From the NCBI GenBank assembly GCA_030142905.1, contig JASJOG010000425.1:78501-142500 (forward strand): 64,000 bases of DNA, written 5' to 3'. The DNA comes from Heliopora coerulea. Lineage: Eukaryota; Cnidaria; Anthozoa; Scleralcyonacea; Helioporidae. Below are positions 34,119 to 45,475 of this stretch, piece by piece. The notes under the pieces are model-generated. The model saw only the letters and a program-made list of their open reading frames with translations, did no database searches and was not told where the DNA came from. Positions within the stretch are counted from its first letter, which is position 1, and every line of letters begins with the position of its first letter. Position numbers and translations under genes: made by a program.

Positions 34119-34884
34119 TAATTGTTAACAACTAATCTCATGATGACGATCACAAGTAAAGTTCATGAAGTACTGCTCATCCATGCAATTAATTCAGAAG
34201 CCTCTGTTAACTGATTTCTTAAGTAAAATGGTTATAAAATTCAAACCGATTATTTCGTGCATTGTCTGTTTTAACATAAAACACAGTTTCTTGCAGGGAA
34301 TTTTCGAATCATGTTTAGACTTAAATAATAAGGCACGCCAACAAACATACGCAATGAAAATTATAATCCTATTATCCCACAATTAAATCATCTGTATCTG
34401 ATAACTGTCAGATAATTTAGTCTTAAGATGATTTAGATAAATTCGAAAATTCACTGAGTAAAACTGTTTTCCTTATTTATCAAAATAGATAATGCGCACA
34501 AAATTCGGTTTAACTCATATCCTATATATGCATAAATTCGTATTCGCATCCTGGCACCAATAAATCTGTCTGGTTTTGTTTTGATCCTGGATGATCTTTG
34601 TGATTGGGCAAGTTGGGGTTCAACTGAACCGTTATTGATGTTTTCCTTCGCCATTTAAGAACTCGCTTATTTGGCCGTTTAATAATTTTCTCTAGAACTT
34701 TTCAGCCTTTAAAAATGTTTTCCCGCAGTTTTTCCCGTGCTCCATCGAACTATGGAGCACGCATGGCAGTCAATCAGAAGCGGTGTTGTATTTCATCTGT
34801 TATAAAGGTCAGTGGCGAAGCTGACGATAAATGACTGGTCATGCTATTGCGACTTCAGAGTGAATGCGAGTGCTGAAGGCACAA

Positions 34885-34985
34885 GCCCCCTCTAGGGGGG
34901 TCCAGGTGCATGCTCCCCCGGAAAATTTTGGAATCTGGAGTCTCGGAAATGCCATTTCCTGCATTTTGAGGATAGTTTTTAAGAA
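34885..34985. repeat. dispersed hAT-type end, copy 2
   Basis: CTAGGGGGGTCCAGGTGCAT, CCCGGAAAATTTT and ATTTCCTGCATTTTG match 17690-17805 and 54535-54650. Confidence 0.65.
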
Positions 34986-35399
34986 TTCTGGGCATCACAA
35001 AATGTTGTTTAAAGTAAGCAAAGTACAACATATTTTGGGCTGTTTTATCTTATGTCAGAGCCTATTGCCATGCTTATAGAGCACTGACAAAGCTGTGAGT
35101 GAATCCAATATTGATAGTCATGACTGATGAGCAAGTCTAGCCCAACATTACTGTTTAACTAAACATAGAAGTGGAGACTTATTGTAAGTATAAAATATTT
35201 ACCATGATTATGCTTGAAAAATACTTAAGTGAATTGGTCCTCAATGCTTTTAACACTGAGTTAACCTCGAGTCTTCTCTCATGGATTTGTTCATTGCATT
35301 CAGTTTCACTGTGAATGGCTTTTCTTTCCTTTGTAAAAATTTTTCACTGAATTCATCACATCATGCATGCAGATGTACAAATGGCAGGCAGCACATTCT

Positions 35400-36105
35400 T
35401 AACCAGCAATAAGTCATCACAGTAATAAATAGCTTGAAAATGTCATGGAGAAACAGAATCGCTGAATGAATATTTCTGACACTTCATACAACAACTTGTC
35501 TATTTAATCAGCAAAAAGTCGTCATATAATAATGAACCACATCAATAATAATCTGTCTGAATGTATAAATATCATAATATTCCAGATGGTACAGAAAGTC
35601 TTTCACCAACTTGATAATGTCATGGTGAAACTGATGCTTCATACAGCAACTTGTGTATATAATCAGCAAAAAGGTAATCATATAATAATGAACCACATCA
35701 ATAATAATCTGAATGAATAAATGTCATAATATTCCAGATGATACAGTCCTTAACAAACTTGATAATGTCATGGTGAAACTGACACTTCATACAGCAACTT
35801 GTCTATTTAATCAGCAAAATATTTATCATAGTAATGTACTACATTAAAAATGATCTGATTGAATGCATAAATGTCATAATATTCCAGATGATACAGGAAG
35901 TTCTTCACATACTTGAAAATGCCACAGTGAAACTGATACTTCATACAGCAACTTGTCTATTAATTCAGCAAACATCATCATACAATAATAAACCACATCA
36001 AAAATTAATGATCTGCCTGAATGCATAAATGTCATAACATTCCAGATGATACAGAAAGTCCTTCACAAACTTGAAATGCCATGGGAAAACTGACACTTTA
36101 TACAG
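35400..36105. repeat. tandem repeat, about 150-bp unit, four to five copies
   Basis: Each unit holds TCATAATATTCCAGATG, ACAGCAACTTGTCTATTTAA and AATGAACCACATCAA with small changes; the unit edges recur near 35499, 35650, 35800 and 35955. Outer units are more diverged. Short ORFs inside are by-products of the repeat. Confidence 0.85.
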
Positions 36106-37189
36106 CAAGATGTAGTGAAACTCCAGGTCGAAAGAGCAACTAAGGCCAGCAAAAGAGACGCTTCTTGTCTTCACTAGCACATAGCCAATCATTCTTCGTA
36201 TACCAAACCTCTTGGAAAACCATGTCCCTCGTCTTGATCATGAGCTTCGGCATAGGTCTTCGACCAACGATAACTTTCTGCTCGCTCACATTTCTTGCAG
36301 AAAAAGACTTCCTCAGAAGCTGAGATATGACGCCCCAGTCGTTCTGAAGATCCACATGGTTGACTTTGATCTATATTCGCCTTTATTCGCTATTTGATCG
36401 CTATTAGTATTGCTACTGAATTTTAAATAACAGGAGTCGTGCTATTGGAAATCAGCATGACCTGAAGCCCAAAACTGGCAAGGTGGGCATGCGCAAAGGA
36501 TACTTTGGCCAATCCAATGACGCACAAATTTCGGCTAGGTCCTGCTATCTGAGATGAGCATGACTTGCCACAGATCACCCATGCACGCAACTCACCGCAT
36601 AATTCACTAACGCTGCATTCGATTTTTAAAAAAAAATTCGAAGCAAACATCCATTTTCAAGCATGTAAAAAAATTCTTAACTCTGGAATATTCTTGGTCA
36701 TGCTCAGCATGACCAGCATGACCTTAAAGGTATTTAGCATATACCTCGCAGGTGGATAGTGGGTTCCTCTATCTCGGAATATCCTGCACTCCGAGCAAAA
36801 CAAGATGGCGTCTTGTTATATTTACGTTACGGAAGAACTTCTTTTCAATAAACGAAGTCGCCGTGCCAGATAACCCCCCAAAAGCAACAAAATTTGGCAA
36901 TTAAGTATTCGAAGATACGTATTTATTTTATTTTTTAGCGATAAATGCACTCTGGTTGTGTTTCAAAATATTTTGTCTACAAATGATGAGTGGGCGACAA
37001 GCCAAGCCGGCATTCTGTAAAATTGTAAAAATTTCAAAAAAAATATTGGTGAAAATAATTTAGCAAGGAATATGGTAAAGCAATTATTCACCTCAGTGTC
37101 GGTGAATAGTGGTGGATATTTACCTTGCCGCTTTGCGGCTCGGTAAGTATCCCCCACTATTCACGTCCACTTCGGTAAATGTTCTTTAT
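36106..37189. other. gene 2 intron 2, no recognised gene
   Basis: Non-coding, with a CATGACC-like motif repeated near 36460, 36560 and 36710. Confidence 0.4.
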
Positions 37190-38310
37190 CCGTGGATTTC
37201 TCACGCTTAAGTATGGCAAGTGCAAAATCGGGAGAGTGAGGTCCGAATTTAAGGATATTTATCTCGTTCTTATCTGGTTTGTTTGCACCTGTCCAGAGTT
37301 GTTTACAACATTTGAACTCTGAAGCCAATAAATCAACTTTTAAATGGATAAATACGGAAGCAAGAACGAAATGACTTCTTTTAAAAAGAGTAAATGTTTG
37401 GCAGTTGCGGCTACTTTAACTTCTTAAGGACATTAGTTATTGGACAATGTACGAATCGGATGCTGAAAGAGCAATTCTAAAACTTAGCTTTAGAAAATTC
37501 ACACTATTTATCACTTTTTATGCTGATGCTTTGAGTTGGTTCTTCCTGTTAAATTTCGACAAAAGCTGGGCATAAGGGAACTCTAACTAGTACTTGTTGG
37601 CTGGACATTTGCTGAGCAACTCATTGTTTACGACATTCTTTGCTGATGTTGAATGGATGCTGATTTGTATGAATCGTGACTTTTCGTGTTCTCGTAACCA
37701 TGCATTTAGCTGTGCTGTGTAAATCACAGGAGTGCCTAAATCTAAAAGCCTTGAAATACAGGTTTTGCTATCGGAATGATTCGTTGACCCTCCTTGCAGG
37801 CCATTGTTTTGAGCAGCTTTCGAAAATAGCTTCCCGACGTCATTTTTCCCTACCAAATATTATCTCCTTTTCGATATTCGACTAGCCGCTGCTTCTGTAT
37901 TTTAGAACATATCAAGAACGTTTAAACTCGTCTTCATTCAGTTGAGGTGCCTGTGAATACTTGGTTTTCAAGCAGTTAGAGCTGCGGGCTTATACGCTTC
38001 ACCATTTTCCTTTTTTTACTTCTTTGAAAAGAAACATAAGCAGAAGGTTTAACCGCGGAAAAGCTACGTTTTTTACTTCTCCCTGCTCATTGTTCTTTCC
38101 ACAAAAGTTTTACCAGGTTTGTTTGTCGTATTTTCGTTTTTTCTTTTGTGTTTTCCGGTTTATGGTCTGCAGTAAAATTGCAGAACGTGTTTTTTGTATC
38201 GATTTCGTAATTCTTTTCATCTTCCTCATAAAAGTCTTATATCTCTGGATGAATAATATAAATCTTAATAATAGTACCTCGTGGACTTTCGTAACCAATT
38301 TTGAGGCGAC
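37190..38310 (-). pseudogene. Crypton-like element copy B, decayed recombinase
   Basis: Minus-strand relative of 24440-25640 plus flank. GKLFSKAAQNNG, TNHSDSKTCISRLLDLGTP and a degraded AQLNAWL box (37700-37860) match the end of the recombinase. The N-terminal acidic/lysine part matches 38050-38230. The 3' flank (37260-37560) matches 27040-27330. Stops and shifts throughout. The TNHS box is kept here although lost in copy A, so the copies decayed independently. Confidence 0.6.
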
Positions 38311-38368
38311 TTAGAATTTTTCAATTTTTTAATGACATATTGTCAAAAAAGTTTTCAGTCATGAGCAG

Positions 38369-38472
38369 TGTAGTAAAGTGTATTGTGACAGCCAATCATA
38401 TGAGGTCACATGATGTTGATTGGTGTAAAGGGCGACGAATAAAGGATAATAAATTAAGGATGACATACTACA
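38369..38472 (+). repeat. left LTR (104 bp) followed by primer-binding site
   Basis: TG...CA ends with 7-bp inverted termini. Two bases after the LTR, TGGCGACGAA starts a tRNA primer-binding-site-like sequence, which fuses directly to minus-strand gag. Confidence 0.8.
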
Positions 38473-38779
38473 AATGGCGACGAAATTTGTAACGTTCGTA
38501 TTCGATATTTTGTTGTGGCTTGAAGTGTTTCGTCAGTTTGGCTTTCGTAGTATCGTAATCCTTTGCTTCTCCTATTTTCTCAAGAGTGCGAAAAATTTTG
38601 TGAACTTCTTCCCCAGCACATTGAATAAGCATCGCGCGTTTCCTTGTGGCATCTTTGATATCCATCGCCGCCAGAAAATTCTCAAAACGATCTAACCATT
38701 CATCCCAACGAGCACCAACAGATGTAGGATTTTCCCCAACACTAAACGGTGGGACAGACGGTAAAAGTGATTTAGCCAT
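38468..38779 (-). pseudogene. LTR retrotransposon gag fragment
   Basis: MAKSLLPSVPPFSV, RWDEWLDRFENFLAAMDI, KRAMLIQCAGEEVHKIF and NIEYERYKFRR follow the order of Gypsy-type gag proteins of invertebrates. ATG 38779 lies about 60 bases after the right LTR and its primer-binding site (TGGCGACGAAGATGGGA, minus strand), so the 5' end is normal. The frame stays open for 103 codons until it meets the inverted left LTR; the rest of gag and all of pol are absent. Confidence 0.7.
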
Positions 38780-38849
38780 TGCTAGTTAATGATCTTCGGA
38801 TGTTACTTGTTTACATTTTTTTTGTTTTGATCCCATCTTCGTCGCCATT

Positions 38850-38922
38850 TGTAGTATGTCATCCTTAGTTTATTATCCTTTCTTCGTCGCCCTTTACACC
38901 AATCAACATCATGTGACCTCAT
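38850..38922 (-). repeat. right LTR, 3' portion (split by PLE insertion)
   Basis: 73 bases of the minus-oriented LTR; the other 31 bases are at 43257-43287. The PLE insertion is bordered by ATGTGACCTCAT (38911-38922) and ATGTGTCCTCAT (43245-43256), a 12-bp target duplication with one mismatch. Confidence 0.8.
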
Positions 38923-39000
38923 TTTCGGAACAAATATTAATGCCTAGCAAAGTACACGCATTAAGGCCTTGATTTGTAAAAGAAATAAGTTTATTAACAG

Positions 39001-39035
39001 GACTAACGTTTCGTTGCGTCTCACAACATCATCAG
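39001..39035 (-). ncRNA. hammerhead ribozyme core, PLE minus arm
   Basis: CTGATGA, stem II GTTG/CAAC, GAAAC, a minimal stem III with loop GTTA, and the GTC cleavage triplet, all intact. Minimal stem III hammerheads are known in PLEs. Stem I pairs poorly in my reading, so single-copy activity is uncertain. Confidence 0.7.
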
Positions 39036-39072
39036 CGTAAGAATAAATTAAACGGGTATTGTATTTACAAGG

Positions 39073-39133
39073 TTAGAGATACAAAGTAGATGTTATATTA
39101 CAAGATGTATGAGAAACGGAAATGGAGAGAGCG

Positions 39134-39194
<61 letters not shown>

Positions 39195-39450
39195 CAGAGC
39201 TTAGATTGGCATTCAAGGAAGGTTTAAGTTTAGAAATAATAAGACTTTCTCTTACCAAAAGTTCAGAGGCAGAAGAACAGGAGGATAGGATTTTGAAGTC
39301 GTTGAGTGATGCAGTGTGGCCAGTCTCAGTTAGATGAGTTAAAACGCTGGAAGGTAATGGATTAAGAAGCTTTTTACCTGTCAAGGCAGAGACTCCTAGA
39401 TGATCAGAGGCTCGTGTATGTAAGTGGCGGGCCGTTTGGCCCACATACAA
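39073..39450 (-). pseudogene. PLE GIY-YIG endonuclease domain, minus arm
   Basis: CSALYVGQTARHLHTRASDH starts near 39460 and VRESLIISKLKPSLN ends it: the Tyr, Arg and Glu of the GIY-YIG fold are present. It is followed by a (CT)n-coded Leu-Ser repeat longer than in the plus arm. In an intact PLE this domain nicks the target DNA for priming. Separated from the RT frame by a shift and a stop shared with the plus arm. Confidence 0.75.
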
Positions 39451-40114
39451 TGCGGAGCATTGACACGTGTAAGAATAAACGACACGAGACCTCAGAACTT
39501 TAGGAGTCCTGTCCTTAAAGTTGAAAAGATGAGCAAGTCGCTTGCCTGGTTAAAAAACAAAACGAATTCTAATGTGAGGGTAAGCTGAGGAGCACAGTTT
39601 TAAAATTTGAGTGCGGATTTGAAGAGTGACAACCAGTGAAGGGAAGAGAAAAGTATAAGACGTTTTTGGGGACTGTGTGAAGGACTGGTTTGGATGTGAA
39701 GGTTTTGTCCAAGAAAAGAGAAACGCATTTGTCAAATAAATGGGTAGGAAAGCCATTGGTTTTAAAGATATTTTTTAACATTTTAAGTTCTTTGTGGAAA
39801 TTTTCATAACTAGAGCAGATGTTGATACAGCGATGGAGTAGTGAAAGAATTAGGCCTTGTTTGTAAGTGAAGGGTATGAAGCTGTGAAAATTTGTGAAAA
39901 GACCAGTGAATGTGGGTTTACGATAAACCGAAGTGGTAAAAGTGCCGTTACGACGGGTGATGTCAATGTCGAGAAAAGGTAATGAGCGGTTGGATTCAGT
40001 TTCAAAAGTAAAGTTCATATTTCGATGTTGACGGTTAAGGAAATTAAGAAGCAAGGGAATGTGATCAGGGGAACGGAAAAGTAGAAAACAATCATCAATA
40101 TATCTACGATAGTA

Positions 40115-40730
40115 CAGTGGAACCCCGTTAATACGGTCACCAACGGGCCATAAAAATCTGGCCGTATTAACGGCGTGCGATCAAATTTCACAGCCGGCCT
40201 CTTACGTAATCAAAACCTTGTTGGAGACGTCATGAAAGCCTCGTTTAAACAAAAACTTAATTGAACTGAGCTATAGCACAATTTAATATACTGCATCTAC
40301 TAAGAAATAAACATTAATTTGTTAAGGTTTTATGACGTTTCAAAGTAATAATGTTAGGATTTAGTAAAAAAGTCAGCGACTTTTGATTGGCTCTTCTTTC
40401 TCTCATGTTGGTCACTCTGAAATGAAGCTAAAAAAAGATACGCGGAGCAGGAAGAAAAGTGTAAAAGTAGAAAAGCTAGTAAACGTCGTTAAATTAAAAG
40501 CTCCATATTTTTTATTGCTTTAATGCTTTGCCCATTTAACTATAGCGCATATTGTTAAGATTCAAAATTCAAATACCATATTGTATTAAAACTAAAAGGA
40601 ATGCATGCCTTTGATGTTATAACAACAACACAAGCACAAACATAATAACATTTGTATGTACGCTCACTAATAGTATCTCAATTTATATTTCCATCTGTCA
40701 CACTTTTAGAGTGACCGTATTAACGGGGTT
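40115..40730. mobile_element. pogo/Tigger-like non-autonomous insertion in PLE minus arm
   Basis: Begins CAGTGGAACCCCGTTAATAC just after a TA. The right side ends in the complement GTATTAACGGGG, but the last few bases (expected TTCCACTG) are missing. No ORF. Inferred as a Tc1/mariner-superfamily MITE from its termini; about 430 bases of PLE next to it are deleted. Confidence 0.6.
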
Positions 40731-40739
40731 ATTAGCAAT

Positions 40740-41369
40740 ATTATAGGAATGCGTATTAACAGAGGATAAAATAGGCCTAAGGGGAATGTTACTTTTATGT
40801 ATTTTAGGTAGTCCGTAGAGAATGCTAATTTGAGAGCCAGTGGGAAAGAGTTTTTCGTAAGTTGTCTGTGTGATGCTTTTGGATTTCTTCAGCCTGCGTA
40901 GGAAGTGTTTGATTTAGTTTTCACGTTGTAACGTGAGCTTGGTGGGATTGTCATGCAAGAGTCTAAATTTATTAGTGTCACTTAGGATATCTTCCATTTT
41001 CTTCTTGTAATCATTCTTATCTAGGATGACAATTTCATTACCCTTGTCCGGTTTCATGATAATAATATTATTATCATTTCTTAAGTCATTTAGCACTTTG
41101 AGTTCCTCCTCTGAGAATACGAAGCTCGGTCGGTGATAGCTTCTTAGTCCGGAAAGCGCTATGTCTTTAAACTTGGTCTTGATAAAGTCGAGATAGAGTC
41201 TTGAAGAAGGTCCGATGGGTTCTTGTTTTAGTTTTCGATATAGGAGTTCGAAAGGAGTGAGGAAATTACAGTGGTCGAGTCTTTTTGGAGGAATGCAGAA
41301 GTTTAAACCTCTTGAAAGGATCTCCTTTTCTTCGTCACTGATAAGTCGGTTTGAGAAGTTAAATATCAC
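40740..41369 (-). pseudogene. PLE N-terminal region and RT fingers, minus arm
   Basis: From ATG 41369: FSNRLISDEEKEILSRGLNF, IIIMKPDKGNEIVILDKNDY, then after a TAA at 40914, KLFPTGSQISILYGLPKIHK. This is the standard order before RT motif A in PLEs. It is the only copy of the N-terminal part in this locus; the plus arm lacks it. Confidence 0.75.
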
Positions 41370-41458
41370 ATCGTTCGGGTTGATAGCGTTGGTTGTCTTT
41401 GAATCAGAGCATAGTCGAAAGAGTTTGCGGTCTTGAATGTGTTGGTGTTGGGAACAAA

Positions 41459-42963
41459 ATCAAACACTTCCTGAAGAAATCCAAAAGCATCTCACAGACA
41501 ACTTACGAAAAACTCTTTCCCACTGGCTCTCAAATAGGCATTCTCTACGGACTACCTAAAATACACAAAAGTAACATTCCCCTTAGGCCTATTTTATCCT
41601 CTGTTAATACGTATTCCCATAATATTGATAAATTTCTCGTTCCCATTCTTCGTCCCATCGCTTCTGGTGCTTACATGGTGAGTGACTCTTTCTCTTTTGT
41701 TCAGGAAATACTTAATCTAAATTTTGATACCGATCATTTAGTCATGGCCAGTTTCGATATCACTTCACTTTTTACCAACGTACCACTTGACGAAAACATT
41801 AACTTAATTCTTGACCGTTTATTTCACACTGACACCCATTATCATGGTTTTTCCCGTGAAGAATTTAAGAAGCTTCTACATTTTTCTGTTAAGGACTGCC
41901 ACTTTATTTTTAATGGCTCTCTGTACGAACAAATAGATGGAGTCGCCATGGGTTCTCCCCTTGGACCTCTTTTTGCAGACATCTTCTTATCCTCTCATGA
42001 AAAACCTTGGCTTGATAGTTGTCCTTCCAACTTCAAGCCCAGTTACTATCGTAGATATGTTGATGATTGTTTTCTACTTTTCCGTTCCCCTGATCACATT
42101 CCCTTGCTTCTTAATTTCCTTAACCGTCAACATCGAAATATGAACTTTACTTTTGAAACTGAATCCAACCGCTCATTACCTTTTCTCGACATTGACATCA
42201 CCCGTCGTAACGGCACTTTTACCACTTCGGTTTATCGTAAACCCACATTCACTGGTCTTTTCACAAATTTTCACAGCTTCATACCCTTCACTTACAAACA
42301 AGGCCTAATTCTTTCACTACTCCATCGCTGTATCAACATCTGCTCTAGTTATGAAAATTTCCACAAAGAACTTAAAATGTTAAAAAATATCTTTAAAACC
42401 AATGGCTTTCCTACCCATTTATTTGACAAATGCGTTTCTCTTTTCTTGGACAAAAACTTCACATCCAAACCAGTCCTTCACACAGTCCCCAAAAACGTCT
42501 TATACTTTTCTCTTCCCTTCACTGGTTGTCACTCTTCAAATCCGCACTCAAATTTTAAAACTGTGCTCCTCAGCTTACCCTCACATTAGAATTCGTTTTG
42601 TTTTTTAACCAGGCAAGCGACTTGCTCATCTTTTCAACTTTAAGGACAGGACTCCTAAAGTTCTGAGGTCTCGTGTCGTTTATTCTTACACGTGTCAATG
42701 CTCCGCATTGTATGTGGGCCAAACGGCCCGCCACTTACATACACGAGCCTCTGATCATCTAGGAGTCTCTGCCTTGACAGGTAAAAAGCTTCTTAATCCA
42801 TTACCTTCCAGCGTTTTAACTCATCTAACTGAGACTGGCCACACTGCATCACTCAACGACTTCAAAATCCTATCCTCCTGTTCTTCTGCCTCTGAACTTT
42901 TGGTAAGAGAAAGTCTTATTATTTCTAAACTTAAACCTTCCTTGAATGCCAATCTAAGCTCTG

Positions 42964-43000
<37 letters not shown>

Positions 43001-43061
43001 CGCTCTCTCCATTTCCGTTTCTCATACATCTTGTAATGTAACATCTACTTTGTATCTCTAA
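41459..43061 (+). pseudogene. PLE reverse transcriptase plus GIY-YIG, plus arm
   Basis: 5' truncated. RT: ILYGLPKIHKSNIPLRPILS, ASFDITSLFTNVPL (motif A), GVAMGSPLGPLFADIF (motif B), YYRRYVDDCFLLF (motif C, YVDD), then LPFLDIDITRRNG. The open frame ends at 42589. GIY-YIG follows at 42650-43061 (ALYVGQTARHLHTRASDH...VRESLIISKLKPSLN). A one-base loss near 42535 and a TAA near 42604 separate the domains; the minus arm has the same two defects. The RT palm is intact in sequence, but the protein would be truncated at both ends. Confidence 0.85.
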
Positions 43062-43098
43062 CCTTGTAAATACAATACCCGTTTAATTTATTCATACG

Positions 43099-43133
43099 CT
43101 GATGATGTTGTGAGACGCAACGAAACGTTAGTC
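43099..43133 (+). ncRNA. hammerhead ribozyme core, PLE plus arm
   Basis: Same as 39001-39035 in opposite orientation: CTGATGA, GTTG/CAAC stem II, GAAAC, GTTA loop, GTC. Confidence 0.7.
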
Positions 43134-43292
43134 CTGTTAATAAACTTATTTCTTTTACAAATCAAGGCCTTAATGTGTGTACTTTGCTGGGCATTAATAT
43201 TTGTTCTGAAATTGATATTCCCGCCTGGATCCTCGCTCGCGACAATGTGTCCTCATATGATTGGCTGTCACAATACACTCTACTACAAGCAG

Positions 43293-43719
43293 TACGTAGT
43301 ATTGCTGTTCGACCTGTAACCTGCTGTGAGAAGGGTCTGTTTTTAAGACGGACCGTCTGGCGATGTAATGAAAAACCTTACTTTAAGACGAATTGAGTTA
43401 GATGTATAAGAGGAAAACCACACGAAATACAACAAGCAGGCCCCTGATATAGGGTTTTGGTCCAAGCATTCATTGTTTTAATTGTGAAAATAAATCTATT
43501 AATCCTGGATTACACTAAGCAAAATAACGAGGTAACGGGGTCATGCCAAAGCAAAAGGCACTCAGTTTCTTATGGATGTGTCGATAGTGTAAACAAGGTA
43601 ACATAATGAAGGTAAAGCAGCATGACAATATGGAATTAAGGACATGAAGAAAAACCTGATCCTTTTGTGTTGTAATGTTCATGTTCTTATGTCGTCATAT
43701 CACTCGTGGTAACTTCAGC
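43293..43719. other. gene 2 intron 2, no recognised feature
   Basis: Non-coding. Confidence 0.4.
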
Positions 43720-43988
43720 ATTCGTATTCCGTTAAAGTTCATTCTTACCTAACGTTTTAAAAGAGAACTGAAAATTTTAAATGTAAATTTGTGGATTAGC
43801 AATTTATTTGTAAAAAAGATTTCCAATTGTTCTTGTTATTTTGTGGCCGAATCGTTCAGGCCTTGTTATATATCTTTATTTTTAATTCTTTTTTATTGCA
43901 TTCACTCTCGCATTTATAATACAGACGATTTGCTTATCAAAGGTTAAATTTTAGTTATAAATTAAAAAACACGAGAATACTTTTCAAA

Positions 43989-44021
43989 GACATGTTTCAG
44001 CAAGACTTATGCCATCTTCAG
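43989..44021 (-). ncRNA. hammerhead core, second PLE left end
   Basis: Minus strand: CTGAAGA, stem II GGCA/TGCT, GAAAC, ATGTC. Core bases are kept; stem III is at most two pairs. Confidence 0.55.
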
Positions 44022-44399
44022 TTTACAGAATGATGTTTGTAAGGCCTTAAATAGGAATTACAGAATGAATAAATTAACTAATTACAGTTACGATATGCTA
44101 AGATGATTAATTACAATGACAGTATGTTGTGCGAAGACTAAAAGAGGCGGTATACAACGATAATTATGAACAGAGGAAGGTGTTGATATGTTGAATTTAT
44201 GTGTTTAATTCTGGTTTTCTATTTTGGATATGAATAGCTTCTTTCAATTTGAGTGTGTAAGTGGTTTTCGCTAAGTCTAAAATATTAAACCAGTTTGGTG
44301 TGTAGAGAAGGTAAACTCCAACGGTTCCTCAGGAAACTTAAATCTAAAGGTTCTTTAGATGAAACTACATATGGAGATATCTATCCCAAAGGCTCATAA

Positions 44400-45475
44400 C
44401 CAGCCAGATGTTATGTCCTTCCCAAATTGAATAAACAAAGGGAAAGAAACACACCACCTTTCAGACCGATCGTATCTTCGATAGGGGCATATAATTATAA
44501 ACTAGCCAAATATCTAGGTTCTTTCCTAAGCCCCCATTTTTCCGACAAACACAGTACACAAGATTCTTTCTTCTTCGTTCAAGAAATTCAGAATATTGAC
44601 ACACGCAACAAATATCTCATATCTTTCGATGTACAAACTTTATCACGTATATTCCTCTCAACGAAACTATAAACATCGCCATCAATACATTAAACATAAT
44701 CCTAACTTTCCTATTAACAGAACTGACCTTAAAATGCTATTTCCATTTGTAACTACTCAATCCCTTTTCTTGTTTAGTGATTTTATTTATGACCAAATTG
44801 ATGGAATCACTATGGGTTCTCTTCTTGCTCCTATTTTAGCTGATCTTTTTAAAACTTGAAAACTACAAAGATTCGAAAATTTTAATTTACCTTAGATATG
44901 TTTATGTCATTTTCTGTTTATTTGACAACGATTACATCAACGCTCAACATCCCATCATAAAATTCACTCACGAAAAACATTTAAATGGTAAAAACTCCCC
45001 TTCCTTGATGTTTTAGTAGATAATTCGTCCAACATTTGTGTCACTTCTGTCTTTCACAAAAAAACCTATACTGGACTTTTAACAAATTTTTTTATGTTTC
45101 ACGCCGTTAAACTACAAAACAGGCCTAATTCGCACTCTCGTTGACAGGACATTCAAAATTAACAACACCAATGCCGGCTTGAACAAAGATCTCAACAAAC
45201 TGTCAGAAATTTTCAAACGTAATTGTTTTCCTTCTCCCTTTATTGACAAAATCACTAAACAATATTTAAAGACTCCCAGACAAACAGGGGCCACTTTTTG
45301 GAAAGATATTAAATATTTCAGTATCGCTTTGAAAAACTTCTTAACCATGGTGAATGTTTATACAAGACAGTTCTCAAAAGAACTTGAGGAACCAACACAC
45401 AGAGAGAAAGTAAATACTAAAAAGAAGCACTATGCATTTCAGCAGACCACTCTTCAGGTGCAAACGTCGGTTAAC
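44400..45475 (+). pseudogene. second PLE reverse transcriptase, decayed
   Basis: PFRPIVSSIGAYNYKLAKYL, FFFVQEIQNI, YLISFDVQTLS (motif A), then in another frame FIYDQIDGITMGSLLAPILADLF (motif B), RYVYVIFCLF-like motif C remnant near 44895-44920, and LNKLSEIFKRNCFP. Several frameshifts; the element family differs from the first PLE. Confidence 0.75.

Larger units (their letters stand above)
38923..41458 (-). mobile_element. Penelope-like element, minus-strand arm
   Basis: Reading leftwards from 41458: N-terminal region (40914-41369), RT fingers (40740-40912), a foreign insertion (40115-40730) with loss of about 430 bases of the RT palm, RT thumb/C-terminal part (39569-40110), GIY-YIG (39073-39450), an AG-repeat, and the hammerhead-bearing end. 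It meets the plus arm head to head near 41458. Confidence 0.8.
38364..43292. mobile_element. LTR retrotransposon remnant with two LTRs in inverted orientation
   Basis: A left LTR (38369-38472, plus) and a right LTR (38850-38922 joined to 43257-43287, minus) are each 104 bp and about 97 percent identical; LTR ends are TGTAGTA/TACTACA. Between them is a gag fragment on the minus strand. The unit is flanked by perfect 5-bp copies of AGCAG (38364-38368 and 43288-43292), the usual duplication of Gypsy-type integrases. A head-to-head PLE pair (38923-43244) is inserted in the right LTR. Confidence 0.8.

Noticed and set aside
34451..34654. LTR retrotransposon remnant (SSRIKTKPDRF motif)
   Set aside because: One short low-complexity basic motif; not enough to call an element.
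35500..36105. CRISPR-like array
   Set aside because: Repeats are contiguous 150-bp units without spacers, in a eukaryotic genome.
39141..39192. Real Arg-Glu repeat protein in the AG tract
   Set aside because: It is the antisense of the PLE's CT microsatellite.
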